This document shows, in pieces, positions 53,493 through 61,790 of a stretch of DNA of 64,000 bases (positions are counted from its first letter, which is position 1; every line of letters starts with the position of its first letter). A program made the translations under genes and the position numbers. This stretch comes from Luteococcus peritonei (GTDB taxonomy: Bacteria > Actinomycetota > Actinomycetes > Propionibacteriales > Propionibacteriaceae). Below the pieces are notes generated by a model. That model made no database searches, was not told the DNA's origin, and was given only the letters and a program-made list of their open reading frames with translations. The stretch spans positions 62,001-126,000 of the forward strand of contig NZ_BAAAIX010000013.1 of the NCBI RefSeq assembly GCF_039526385.1. Reading direction: 5' to 3'.

Positions 53493-54061
53493 AGGGCAAG
53501 GTCACCAGCTTCCCATGGGTACCAGCCCCCACCCTTGGCTGGTCGAGGAAGCACTTGGAGGAGAGCACCCTCACCTTCTTCCCATGCTTGATTTCGTTGG
53601 CGGCGACGAGGGCGGCAGGTGCTACTTGCGGGGTCCCGATGAACCCCTTCTCTGGGATGACTTCGAACGCGGGCTTGATCTTCGGGACCCTCACGTGCGG
53701 ACGCGGCACATCGCAGTGTCCAATGCTGGTGGCTTTGGAGGGGGGAGTGATTATGTTGCAATCGGTTCCCTGTTCCAAGACCTCTTTGGTTCGACGCCTC
53801 GCTGGAGAAGCCTCACTCAGCCCCTGAGGCGCCTCATGGGAGATACCTCAACCCCTTGGCCAACGACGAAAGTGGCAGCGCAGGCAAAGGACTTCGTCCA
53901 GAGGGGGATGCCGTCGAAGGATGCAGGTTCCAACTTCACGCGGATCAGGCGGCGTTGGGATCCGGCTGCGTATGGAGATGCGCTAGGACTTACCGAACGG
54001 GAGGCCAAACTCATGCTCGTCGCAGTGGGCTACCGCGAAGTGGAGCACGGTCTGTGTGGGC
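53440..54061 (+). pseudogene. hypothetical gene interrupted by IS3-family element
   Basis: About 207 codons of an unrecognised soluble protein starting at ATG 53440 (or 53449). Features include HLLPMLDFVGGDEGGRCYLR and, near the end, LGLTEREAKLMLVAVGY. The frame runs into the IS3-family element at about 54062, after which 41 IS-derived codons precede a stop, so the C-terminus is lost. GC content is low for this window. No function can be proposed. Confidence 0.5.
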
Positions 54062-54139
54062 TGACCCCGTTTCGTAGGTCCAGTCGTTACGAGAGTCGTC
54101 CTGTTGCCCGCGGTCGCGGGCAGGGAGACTGGTCAGATC

Positions 54140-54276
54140 ATGACGAACAGCAGGAAGCGTCACACCCCGGAGCAGGTCGTCCGTAAGCTCNNNNGAACGC
54201 GACCCTGAAGCGTCTGCTCGCGGAAGCGGAGCTGGAGAAGGCCGCGCTCAAGGAGCTGGCTGAGGGAAACTTCTAA
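54140..54276 (+). CDS. IS3-family transposase OrfA (helix-turn-helix), gapped
   Basis: ATG 54140 reads MTNSRKRHTPEQVVRKL, the start of an IS3 OrfA. After the gap it reads ATLKRLLAEAELEKAALKEL and stops at 54274-54276. The middle of the helix-turn-helix and leucine zipper is missing from the assembly. A slippery heptamer gggaaac at 54264-54270 in the right phase precedes the stop and would allow -1 frameshifting into orfB. Confidence 0.75.
54191..54194. other. assembly gap (4 N)
   Basis: Four undetermined bases within orfA of the IS3-family element. The flanking protein segments lie far apart in intact relatives, so the real missing length is much greater than four. Confidence 0.95.
54264..54270 (+). 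promoter_or_regulatory. -1 ribosomal frameshift heptamer of the IS3 element
   Basis: gggaaac in the phase G-GGA-AAC (X-XXY-YYZ), two codons before the orfA stop. The -1 frame from here continues LLSPDRRRAAVDHLKREL and then the OrfB sequence without a stop. Confidence 0.7.
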
Positions 54277-55140
54277 GCCCGGACAGGCGCCGCGCCGCCG
54301 TCGATCACCTCAAGCGCGAGCTGCGGGTGAGCGAACGGATGGCGTGCCGTCTGGTCGGGCTGAGCCGCTCCGCGTACCGGCGACCGCTCAAGGGCGACAC
54401 GGTCGCGGACCCGGATCGGGCGCTCAGGGAGTGGCTGCGCGCCTGGGCGAAGGACCATCCCCGCTACGGGTATCGGCGGGCGTATCACGACGCCCGCGCC
54501 GAGGGGTGGGTGGTGAACCACAAGAAGATCCAACGCCTGTGGCGTGACGAAGGGCNNNNNNNNNNNNNNNNNNNNNNNNNNNNNNNNNNNNNNNNNNNNN
54601 NNNNNNNNNNNNNNGGCGGACGCGCCGAATGTGGTGTGGGCGGTGGACTTCCAGTTCGACGCCGACGAGCACGGCCGACCGATCAAGATCTGCTCGATCG
54701 TCGACGAACACACCCGGGAGTGCATCGGCGGCCTCGTGGAGCGCTCGATTACCGCCGACCGGCTCACCGCCCACCTCCAGGACCTCGTCGCCGCCCGGGG
54801 CGCCCCGGCGGTGCTCAGGTCGGACAACGGGCCGGAGTTCATCAGCGAGGCGATGGCCGACTGGGCCGGCACCCGCACCGGCCTGTCCTACATCCCTCCG
54901 GGCTCGCCGTGGCGCAACGGGTACGTCGAGTCGTTCAACAGCCGGATCCGCGACGAGTGCCTCAACATCAACAGCTTCTGCTCGCTGCTGCACGCACAGG
55001 TCATCATCGGCGACTGGAAGGACGAGTACAACCACCACCGCCGGCACTCCTCGCTCGGCTACCTACCCCCAGCCGAGTACGCTCGGCAGTGCACCCATCA
55101 AATGGAAACCGACGACTCACAGAACGTCCGGACCGAATGA
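54268..55140 (+). CDS. IS3-family transposase OrfB (DDE integrase domain), gapped
   Basis: The N-terminal part (RMACRLVGLSRSAYRRPLKG, then HPRYGYRRAYHDARAEGW and NHKKIQRLWRDEG) precedes the 59-N gap. The catalytic part follows: first Asp in VWAVDFQFD, second Asp in LRSDNGPEF, and Glu in NGYVESFNSRIRDE, so all DDE residues are present. The frame differs before and after the gap because the gap length is only an estimate. It would be made as an OrfAB fusion by frameshifting. Function: transposition of this element. Confidence 0.85.
54556..54614. other. assembly gap (59 N)
   Basis: Undetermined bases within orfB of the IS3-family element. The change of frame across it shows that the true length is not exactly 59. 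Confidence 0.97.
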
Positions 55141-55243
55141 AGGGGGCGGCTCATGTGGGTTGACTCTTGGACGGATGACTTTGGGGATGGCCAACGAACG
55201 CCCAACGACGGCACCTGAGACCAGAACTGAGACTATGACCCAG

Positions 55244-55280
55244 AACGCCCCCGGCTCTCTCACGAGCGCCGGGGGCGTTT
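55244..55280. terminator. terminator downstream of tRNA-Ser
   Basis: aacgcccccggc (55244-55255) pairs perfectly with gccgggggcgtt (55268-55279), loop of 12 bases, flanked by ttt on the plus strand. It lies 15 bp past the tRNA 3' end on the minus strand. Confidence 0.8.
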
Positions 55281-55294
55281 CCCCTAGTGGGGGG

Positions 55295-55382
55295 TGGCGG
55301 AGGATACGGGATTTGAACCCGTGAGGGCGTGAACCCAACCCGCTTTCCAAGCGAGCGCCATAGGCCTCTAGGCGAATCCTCC
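55295..55382 (-). tRNA. tRNA-Ser (anticodon GGA)
   Basis: The minus strand reads ggaggattcg at the 5' end and atcctccgcca at the 3' end, so the acceptor stem is 7 bp plus discriminator G and an encoded CCA. The anticodon loop cttggaaag gives GGA, which reads UCC/UCU. A long variable arm and the T-loop ggttcaaatcc are present, as expected for a serine tRNA; total 88 nt. Its 3' end faces the mobile region. Confidence 0.95.
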
Positions 55383-55433
55383 GTGGGAGAGCCTACAGGG
55401 ATCGCCGCCCGGGGCGCCAATCAGGCCCAGCGC

Positions 55434-55799
55434 TCACCCGCCCACGTGCCGCAGGGCGAAGGCGCCCTGCCCCTGGGCCAGCATCTCCCCGTCGGAGGAT
55501 CGGACCAGCCGGGCGCTGGCGAAGGCCGTCCGGCGCGACAGCCTCACCACCTCGCCGGTGGCCACCACCTCGTCGCCCAGGTGCGCCTTGTGCAGGTAGC
55601 TGGTGGACAACTGCATGGTCAGGATCGTCGGCCCGTCGCCGATCTCGAGCCGGATGGCCCGGCCCATCGCGGAGTCCAGCAGCGCGGCGAACATGCCGCC
55701 GTGCATGGACCCGGAGGCGTTCTCCACCCGCTCGTCCACCACCATCCGCACCGACGGACCCTCGTCCACCTGCACGCCGTTGTGCTCGTAGAAGCCCAC
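55434..55799 (-). CDS. PaaI-type hotdog thioesterase
   Basis: A 121-residue single hotdog domain protein of the PaaI/4HBT2 group: ENASGSMHGGMFAALLDSAMG is the active-site helix segment with the HGG motif, and SYLHKAHLGDEVVA the following strand. It probably hydrolyses an acyl- or aryl-CoA. Start GTG 55799. It lies 4 bp downstream of a paralogue with which it shares operon and length. Confidence 0.88.
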   Translation of the reverse strand: MGFYEHNGVQVDEGPSVRMVVDERVENASGSMHGGMFAALLDSAMGRAIRLEIGDGPTILTMQLSTSYLHKAHLGDEVVATGEVVRLSRRTAFASARLVRSSDGEMLAQGQGAFALRHVGG

Positions 55800-55803
55800 C
55801 GGC

Positions 55804-56166
55804 TCAGTCCTTCTGCACCACCGCGAAGGTGGCCTGGCCCGCCGCGATCAGCTCGTCGTCGCCCACACGTCGCACCTCGCCGTCCACCAGGCACAGCGTC
55901 TTGGAGGACTTCTTCACCGTCGCGTCGGCCACGAGCTCGTCGCCGGGCTCAGCGCCGTTCAGATAGGTCACCGAGAGCTGCACGGTCACCACGCTCGCCT
56001 CGGGATCGTCCAGCTGCTCGCGGCAGGCCGAGCCCATCGCCGAGTCGAGCATGGTGGCCAGCAGCCCGCCGTGCACACCGCCGGAGGCGTTCTCGCTGCT
56101 GGCATCGGTGCTGGCCCGCGTTGTGCCGTCGTCGGCGCTGACCCCTACGTGCTCAAGAAAACCCAT
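55804..56166 (-). CDS. PaaI-type hotdog thioesterase (paralogue)
   Basis: A 120-residue hotdog protein with ENASGGVHGGLLATMLDSAMG and TYLNGAEPGDELVADATV, clearly related to the gene just downstream. The pair may act as a heteromer or on two substrates. The ATG at 56166 (MGFLEHVGV) aligns with the MGFYEHNGV start of the paralogue, which supports both starts. Confidence 0.88.
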   Translation of the reverse strand: MGFLEHVGVSADDGTTRASTDASSENASGGVHGGLLATMLDSAMGSACREQLDDPEASVVTVQLSVTYLNGAEPGDELVADATVKKSSKTLCLVDGEVRRVGDDELIAAGQATFAVVQKD

Positions 56167-56223
56167 GGCCGCGAGTCTCGCAGACTCGCGGCCATGGATG
56201 GCGGACCCCAAGGGGTGGGGCGG

Positions 56224-57645
56224 CTAGTTCTGGTGCAGCTCCGCCGGCGTCGCGTCGTCGGCATCCGGAGCCACGACGTTGCCGCGGCTGCGGTACCAGG
56301 CCACGCCCAGGATGATGAACCACAGCGGCGTCACCAGCAGCGCCTGCCGGGTGTCGCTCTCCTGGGTCAGCAGCACCAGCACGAAGGCGAAGAAGACCAG
56401 CACCACCTGCGGCATGAACCGCGCGCCGGGCATCTTGAAGATGCTGCGCGCGTGCGCCTCGGGGAAGCGCTTGAGGTAGCGCATGTAGCTGAGCAGGATC
56501 AGCGTCCACACGAAGATGAACAGCACCGACGAGATCGTGGTGACGATGGTGAAGGCGCCCATGATCGAGTCGTTCAACATCAGCAGGATGGCGGTCAGGA
56601 TCAGCGTCACCGAGGCCACCAGGCCGGCCACCGGCACCGCATTGTTGCTCAGTCGGCCGAAGCGTTCGTGCGCCATGCCGCGGTGGGCCAGACCGTAGAG
56701 CATCCGGGAGGTGGAGTAGATGCCCGAATTGCACGAGGAGCTGGCCGAGGTCAGCACCACGAAGTTCATCACCGAGGCGGCCGCGGTCAGGCCCAGCAGG
56801 CCGAACAGGTTCACGAAGGGGCTCACCGCCGGGTTCACCTCGTCCCAGGGCGTGACGCACATGATGGCGGCCAGCGCCAGAACGTAGAAGATGATCACGC
56901 GCACCGGGATCGAGTTGATGGCCTTGGGCAGCGTCTTCTCCGGATCCTTCGCCTCGGCCGAGGTGGTGCCCACCAGCTCGATGCCGACGAAGGCGAAGAC
57001 CGCGATCTGGAAGGCCGCGAAGAAGCCCTTGAAGCCGGTGGGGAAGAAGCCGCCGTGGCTCCACAGGTTGCTCACCTGCGCCACCTGGCCGTTGGGGGCC
57101 TTGAAGTGGGTCACGATCATCACCAGCGCGGCGACGATCAGCACCACGATGGCCACGATCTTGATCATCGCGAACCAGAACTCCAGCTCGCCGAACAGCT
57201 TCACGGTCAGCAGGTTGAGCGCCAGCAGGCCCAGCATCACCAGCGCCGCCAGCACGATCGACAACGTCTTGTCGTGCACCCAGTAGTCCCAGTAGCCGCT
57301 GATCGCCACGACGTCGGCCATGCCGGTGACCACCCAGCACATCCAGTAGGTCCAGCCGGAGAAGAAGCCGGCCCAGGGGCCCAGCATCTCCGCGCTGAAG
57401 TCCTGGAAGCTCTTGTAGCGCAGGTCGTGCAGCAGCAGCTCACCCATGGCGCGCATCACGAAGAAGAGCATCACGCCGATGATGGTGTAGACGAGCAGCA
57501 GCGACGGACCGGCGGCGTGGACGGTCTTGCCGGAGCCCATGAACAGGCCGGTTCCAATCGCGCCACCGATGGCGATCAACTGGATGTGGCGGTTCTGGAG
57601 GTTGCGCTGCAGGTGGCCCTCGTCGGCCGGAGACTGGTCAGTCAT
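56224..57645 (-). CDS. amino acid permease, CycA-like (APC family)
   Basis: A 473-residue permease with 12 predicted helices. Helix 1 has the APC motif IAIGGAIGTGLFMGSGK and helix 6 has FAFVGIELVGTTSAEAKDP; these and the overall sequence are closest to the D-serine/D-alanine/glycine:H+ symporters (CycA/AnsP group). The N-terminal LQRNLQNRHIQLIAIGG is also typical. Start ATG 57645. The two thioesterase genes lie 57 bp downstream on the same strand. Exact substrates among glycine, D-amino acids or others cannot be told. Confidence 0.9.
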   Translation of the reverse strand: MTDQSPADEGHLQRNLQNRHIQLIAIGGAIGTGLFMGSGKTVHAAGPSLLLVYTIIGVMLFFVMRAMGELLLHDLRYKSFQDFSAEMLGPWAGFFSGWTYWMCWVVTGMADVVAISGYWDYWVHDKTLSIVLAALVMLGLLALNLLTVKLFGELEFWFAMIKIVAIVVLIVAALVMIVTHFKAPNGQVAQVSNLWSHGGFFPTGFKGFFAAFQIAVFAFVGIELVGTTSAEAKDPEKTLPKAINSIPVRVIIFYVLALAAIMCVTPWDEVNPAVSPFVNLFGLLGLTAAASVMNFVVLTSASSSCNSGIYSTSRMLYGLAHRGMAHERFGRLSNNAVPVAGLVASVTLILTAILLMLNDSIMGAFTIVTTISSVLFIFVWTLILLSYMRYLKRFPEAHARSIFKMPGARFMPQVVLVFFAFVLVLLTQESDTRQALLVTPLWFIILGVAWYRSRGNVVAPDADDATPAELHQN

Positions 57646-57780
57646 GGAGGTCCTTCAGGAAATGGCTCCCCGGCTGGGAACGTGCAAACGCTACGCCCGC
57701 AGGCCTGTCCCGGCGGGGAGATCGCATGGTGGGAGGGGCCCGGGTTTCGTGCTGGGGCCCCGGCGGCGCTATTCTTGTCC

Positions 57781-57876
57781 GCAAGGTCCCCGCGCGGTGG
57801 TACCTCGCCCAACTCCCCCAGGGTCGAAAGACAGCAAGGGTAAGTGAGCTCTTCCAGGTGCGCGGGGACCCCTTGC
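57781..57876 (+). ncRNA. ffs: signal recognition particle RNA (4.5S, small bacterial type)
   Basis: A hairpin RNA of about 96 nt. The ends pair (gcaagg...tccccgcgc with gcgcgggga...ccccttgc). The apical part contains the highly conserved domain IV agggtcgaaagacagcaagg with its GNRA-type loop gaaa and the asymmetric internal loop bound by Ffh. A -10-like tattct lies at 57770-57775. It is upstream of dnaX, as in many actinobacteria. Confidence 0.9.
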
Positions 57877-57930
57877 ATGTCCGGGGCCGGTCAAGGCCCC
57901 CTCGACCTGTGCCCGCCTTGCGTGGTCGGA

Positions 57931-58506
57931 TCAGCCATTCTGCTGGTAGGCCAGCTGCAGCAGGTCTCGTGCCTGCTCGACGGCCGTGTGCGGCTCGGTT
58001 CCGGCGTCGAAGTGCATCCAGTGGGTGGCCTGGGCGAATCCCTTGGCCGGCTCGATCCTCTCGTCGACGGGAGCCTCGCGGAAGCGCCGTCCCAGCCGCA
58101 CCGTGCCGCGCGGGCCGGGAACGATCGCGGCGAACTGGCGGGCGCGGACCACAGGGGTGTAGCTCGCCCGGCCCTCCACGCGGACGTCCTCGCCGGTCTG
58201 CGCCGCCGCGGCCACCAGCGCGTCGTGCAGGGGGCGCAGCGGCTCCTTCTTGCCCGTGTACATCTGGTCGGCGAAGGCGTCGGCGCTGGGCATGGTCCAG
58301 CCGGCCCGGCCGGCCGCCTCGAAGGCGATCGCCCACTGCGAGTTCTGCTTGACGCCCTGCTCCTTGAGCCAGCGACGCACGGCCGGCTGGTCGAGTGGAT
58401 CGAGCTCGGCCGCGGACACCATGGCCACCCACTGGTCCATGTCGTGGCCGGTGCGTTCCTGCAGGCTGCGGCTGACGGCCGCGCTCATCTCGTCGGGGGA
58501 GGCCAT
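57931..58506 (-). CDS. DUF4287/DUF5655 domain protein
   Basis: A 191-residue soluble protein. The N-terminal part (SPDEMSAAVSRSLQERTGHD and RRWLKEQGVKQNSQWAIAFE) matches DUF4287, and the C-terminal half (LRPLHDALVAAAAQTGEDV and VVRARQFAAIVP) matches the DUF5655-like domain. Function is unknown for both. The ATG at 58506 begins the DUF4287 similarity; an ATG at 58524 is possible. It is convergent with ffs. Confidence 0.8.
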   Translation of the reverse strand: MASPDEMSAAVSRSLQERTGHDMDQWVAMVSAAELDPLDQPAVRRWLKEQGVKQNSQWAIAFEAAGRAGWTMPSADAFADQMYTGKKEPLRPLHDALVAAAAQTGEDVRVEGRASYTPVVRARQFAAIVPGPRGTVRLGRRFREAPVDERIEPAKGFAQATHWMHFDAGTEPHTAVEQARDLLQLAYQQNG

Positions 58507-58581
58507 GGCGCCATCCTGCCCCATGGTCGTCGGCCAGGGGAGCAAGCGCCGGGTGCCGCGGATCACGGCCCGTCGGAGCTA

Positions 58582-58607
58582 ATCGCCCCTGCAGCACCAG
58601 GGGCGAT
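58582..58607. repeat. 26-bp inverted-repeat element, copy 3
   Basis: atcgcccctg / caggggcgat arms with centre cagcac, matching the copies at 27129 and 27289, again followed by a gcggtgcgtcggg tail. It lies between the divergent DUF4287 and dnaX genes. Confidence 0.8.
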
Positions 58608-58741
58608 GCGGTGCGTCGGGACGTGATGCGCACCGGTCTGCCGTGATCCAGGCCTGTGCCGTCGCGGCAGGTCGAGGACGGGTCGAGGGCTGCACCGCGC
58701 GACCTCGAAAACTGTCAGCGAGCTCGCATAGGGTGACCAGC

Positions 58742-61741
58742 GTGGACGAGGACTACGACGAGCCGATGGACGAGGGTGACGCCCTCTTCGCCGAGCAGCG
58801 CTTCGAGATGGACGGGCCGGGCCTGTTCGGCTCCGACGAGCCTGCCGGTGATCCCGCCGCGGCTCCGCCGGACGCCGCCCCTGCCGTGACGCAGGAGCCT
58901 GACGACGGCCTGTCCGACGATCCCGAGGAGGATCTGCTGATCGGCGGTGCCGACTTCGTGGCCCCCGACGACGAGTCCGCCCCCGATGCGGTCGATGCCG
59001 AGAGTCTGGCCGAGATGGCGGGGATCGAACTCGACGAACAGGCCGATGCGGAGCAGGCGGCTGCGCCCATCGAGGGTGCGCCCGACGCGGACGCTGCGGC
59101 TGTCGCCACGAACGCCCCGACGCCCGAGCCGGAAGCTGCCCCGGTCTCCGAGGAGATCCCGGAGGAGAGCGCTGAGGCCGAGGCTTCCGTCATGCCCGCG
59201 GCCGCCGTCGTCGCCGAGCCTGCTCCGGCCACCGGCCCGTCGGTGACCCGTCCCACGGGTGAGCTGCAGGCCCCGGCCGGCCGCGAGGCCCGCGGCGTCG
59301 ACAACGCCCCGGCCGCCCCGCTGGCGCTCTACCGTCGCTACCGTCCCGAGACCTTCGCCGAGGTGATCGGGCAGGAGCACGTCACCGACCCGCTGCAGCG
59401 CGCGCTGACCAACAACAAGGTGAACCACGCCTACCTGTTCAGCGGCCCGCGCGGCTGCGGCAAGACCACCAGCGCCCGGATCCTGGCGCGCTGCCTGAAC
59501 TGCGAGCAGGGCCCCACGCCCACCCCCTGCGGCGAGTGCCAGAGCTGTCGTGACCTGGCCCGCGGCGGCAACGGCTCCATCGACGTGATCGAGATCGACG
59601 CGGCCTCGCACGGTGGCGTGGAGGATGCGCGTGACCTGCGCGAGCGGGCCTTCTTCGCCCCGGTGCACAGCCGCTACAAGATCTACATCATCGATGAGGC
59701 CCACATGGTGACGGCCCAGGGCTTCAACGCCATGCTGAAGCTGGTGGAGGAGCCGCCGCCGCACGTGAAGTTCATCTTCGCCACCACGGAGCCGGAGAAG
59801 GTGATCGGCACCATCCGGTCGCGCACCCACCACTACCCCTTCCGCCTGGTGCCGCCGAAGGTGCTGCAGAACTACCTGGGCACGCTGTGCCAGGCCGAGG
59901 GCGTCAACGTCGACACCACCGTGCTGCCGCTGGTGGTGCGCGCCGGCGCCGGCTCGGTGCGTGACTCGCTGTCCGTGCTGGACCAGCTGCTGGGTGGCGC
60001 CGCCGAGCAGGGCGTCAGCTACGAGCAGGCCTCGGCACTGCTCGGCTACACCCCCGACGCGCTGCTCGACGAGATCATGGACGCCTTCGCCGCCGGTGAC
60101 TCCGCCGGGGTCTTCGCCACCATCGACAAGGTGATCGAGGTGGGCCAGGACCCGCGTCGCTTCGCCGAGGACCTGCTGCGACGCCTGCGTGACCTGGTGA
60201 TCGTGGCCGCCGTGCCCGATGCCGTCTCCTCGGGCCTGATCGACGTGGCCGCGGACCAGGCCGAACGCCTCGAGACCCAGGCCAACGGCATGGGCCCCGG
60301 TGAGCTGACCCGCGCGGCCGAGGTGATCGCCACCGGCCTGACCGACATGCGCGGCACCACCGCTCCGCGCCTACACCTGGAGCTGATGTGCGCGCGGGTG
60401 CTGCTGCCCGGCGCCGACGTCGACGAGCGCGGCGTGCACGCCCGTCTCGACCGGTTGGAACGACGCATCGGCATGCCCGGCGCGCCCGTCCCCGCCGATC
60501 CCACGGCGGGGCAGTGGAGCCCCGACGAGCTGGGCGTTCCCACCGAGCCCGCCGGGCCGCAGGCCGCCCGCGCCGCCGCACGGCCCGCCCCGCAGGCCGA
60601 TGTCGCTGCGCAACAGCCGGCGCAGCAGGTGCCGGACCAGGTCGCGCCCCCGCAAGGCGCGGCGCAGCCGAACACAGCCCGGCAGGACGCAGGTCAGCAG
60701 GAGGGCCAGTTCGGCGGACCTGAGGGGCAGGCTGCGGGCCAGCAGCGACCCGCCCAGGCGCCGGAGCAGCCGGCCTCACAGGCTCCCGCCGGGCAGGGTG
60801 CCCCCGCCCAGGCAGGGCCCGCCCAAGGTGGCCCGGCCCAGCAGGGGCAACCCGCCGGCGCTCCCGGGCAGAGGCCTGCCCAACCGCAGGGCCAGCGTCC
60901 CGCGCAGGGCCAGCGTCCGGCGCAGCCGCAGGGTCAGCGTCCCGCCGGTGGACAGCGCCCCGCCGGGCCCCCGCCGGGCCAGCAGAACGCGCCCCAGCCC
61001 GCCCCACAGCAGTCCACCCCGCAGCCGCCGCGCGGTGGCGCCTCGATCAGCGCGGTGGACGTGCGCCGGCTGTGGCCCCAGGTGCTCGAGGTGGTGAAGA
61101 GCCGCCGTCGCTTCGCCTGGATCCTGCTCAGCCAGAACGCCCAGGTGGTCGACGTCGACGGCAACCAGCTGGTGCTCGGCTTCGCCAACCAGGGGGCCCG
61201 CGACTCCTTCACCTCCGGCGGCAGCCAGGACATCCTGCGCGACGCCATGGTGGAGGTGCTGGGCGCAGACCTGCGGATCAACGCCATCCTGGAAGGCGGC
61301 GGTGGCCGCCCCTCTGGCGGCGCGCCCGTGGGCGGCTCCGGCGGACCGGGCGGAAACGTCGGCGGCCCGGGCGGCTCCGCACAGCCCCAGCAGCCAGCCC
61401 CTGCAGCGCCCTTCGACGGTGCAGCGCAGCAGGCACCGAGCCAGGACGCTCCCCAGCAGGCACCCGTCCCACCGCGGCCCGACGGCGACCCCGGGCCCAG
61501 CACCCCGGTCAGCGCACCGCCTCCCGACGAGGCGCCCGACACCTCACGCTGGACCCAGCAGGCCCGCCAGAACATCCGACCCACCGCCTCCGGGCCGGCA
61601 CCGGACGAGCCCGAGGTGGACGAGTCGCAGCTGGTCAGCGACGACGACGAGGACCTGGACGAGTCAGGGGAGTCGGCCGCCGAGCTGATCACCCGCACCC
61701 TGGGCGCCCATGTCATCGCCGAGGAGCAGCCGGGCCTCTGA
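58742..61741 (+). CDS. dnaX: DNA polymerase III subunits gamma/tau
   Basis: A 999-residue clamp-loader ATPase. About 194 acidic, Pro/Ala-rich residues precede the conserved start LYRRYRPETFAEVIGQ. The AAA+ domain has Walker A GPRGCGKT (235-242), zinc cysteines (Cys254/263/266/269 region), Walker B IIDEAHM and sensor 1 FIFATTEPEKV. After domain III comes a long Gln/Pro/Gly-rich linker (about 610-760), then the tau C-terminal domain (VRRLWPQVLEVVKSRRRFAW and LVLGFANQGARDSF) and another disordered acidic tail. GTG 58742 is the earliest plausible start; an internal ATG at residue 151 would still give a complete AAA+ domain. Runs next to ffs and is followed by glycerate kinase, ybaB and recR. Confidence 0.93.
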   Translation: MDEDYDEPMDEGDALFAEQRFEMDGPGLFGSDEPAGDPAAAPPDAAPAVTQEPDDGLSDDPEEDLLIGGADFVAPDDESAPDAVDAESLAEMAGIELDEQADAEQAAAPIEGAPDADAAAVATNAPTPEPEAAPVSEEIPEESAEAEASVMPAAAVVAEPAPATGPSVTRPTGELQAPAGREARGVDNAPAAPLALYRRYRPETFAEVIGQEHVTDPLQRALTNNKVNHAYLFSGPRGCGKTTSARILARCLNCEQGPTPTPCGECQSCRDLARGGNGSIDVIEIDAASHGGVEDARDLRERAFFAPVHSRYKIYIIDEAHMVTAQGFNAMLKLVEEPPPHVKFIFATTEPEKVIGTIRSRTHHYPFRLVPPKVLQNYLGTLCQAEGVNVDTTVLPLVVRAGAGSVRDSLSVLDQLLGGAAEQGVSYEQASALLGYTPDALLDEIMDAFAAGDSAGVFATIDKVIEVGQDPRRFAEDLLRRLRDLVIVAAVPDAVSSGLIDVAADQAERLETQANGMGPGELTRAAEVIATGLTDMRGTTAPRLHLELMCARVLLPGADVDERGVHARLDRLERRIGMPGAPVPADPTAGQWSPDELGVPTEPAGPQAARAAARPAPQADVAAQQPAQQVPDQVAPPQGAAQPNTARQDAGQQEGQFGGPEGQAAGQQRPAQAPEQPASQAPAGQGAPAQAGPAQGGPAQQGQPAGAPGQRPAQPQGQRPAQGQRPAQPQGQRPAGGQRPAGPPPGQQNAPQPAPQQSTPQPPRGGASISAVDVRRLWPQVLEVVKSRRRFAWILLSQNAQVVDVDGNQLVLGFANQGARDSFTSGGSQDILRDAMVEVLGADLRINAILEGGGGRPSGGAPVGGSGGPGGNVGGPGGSAQPQQPAPAAPFDGAAQQAPSQDAPQQAPVPPRPDGDPGPSTPVSAPPPDEAPDTSRWTQQARQNIRPTASGPAPDEPEVDESQLVSDDDEDLDESGESAAELITRTLGAHVIAEEQPGL

Positions 61742-61790
61742 TGTCCTGCCCCGGCCTGCGCTCGTGGCACGCCGCGCGGCAGGATGAGGC

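Larger units (their letters stand above)
54062..55153 (+). mobile_element. IS3-family insertion sequence with assembly gaps
   Basis: The ends are imperfect inverted repeats: the left begins tgaccccgtttcgtaggtcc, and the right, read on the other strand, begins tgagccgcccccttcattcg; both then contain ggtcc, a cgtt and gagtcg in step. Inside are orfA and orfB in the usual -1 relationship. Two runs of N (54191-54194 and 54556-54614) are assembly gaps. OrfA is too short, so the 4-N gap must hide well over 100 bases. Confidence 0.82.

Noticed and set aside
49011..55382. Simple tRNA-integrated island with direct repeats of the tRNA 3' end
   Set aside because: The left edge near 49011 does not resemble the tRNA-Ser 3' sequence, so attL/attR cannot be assigned.
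58742..61741. Programmed frameshift in dnaX giving gamma
   Set aside because: No slippery A- or G-rich heptamer with a following stop was seen in the coding region after the AAA+ domain.
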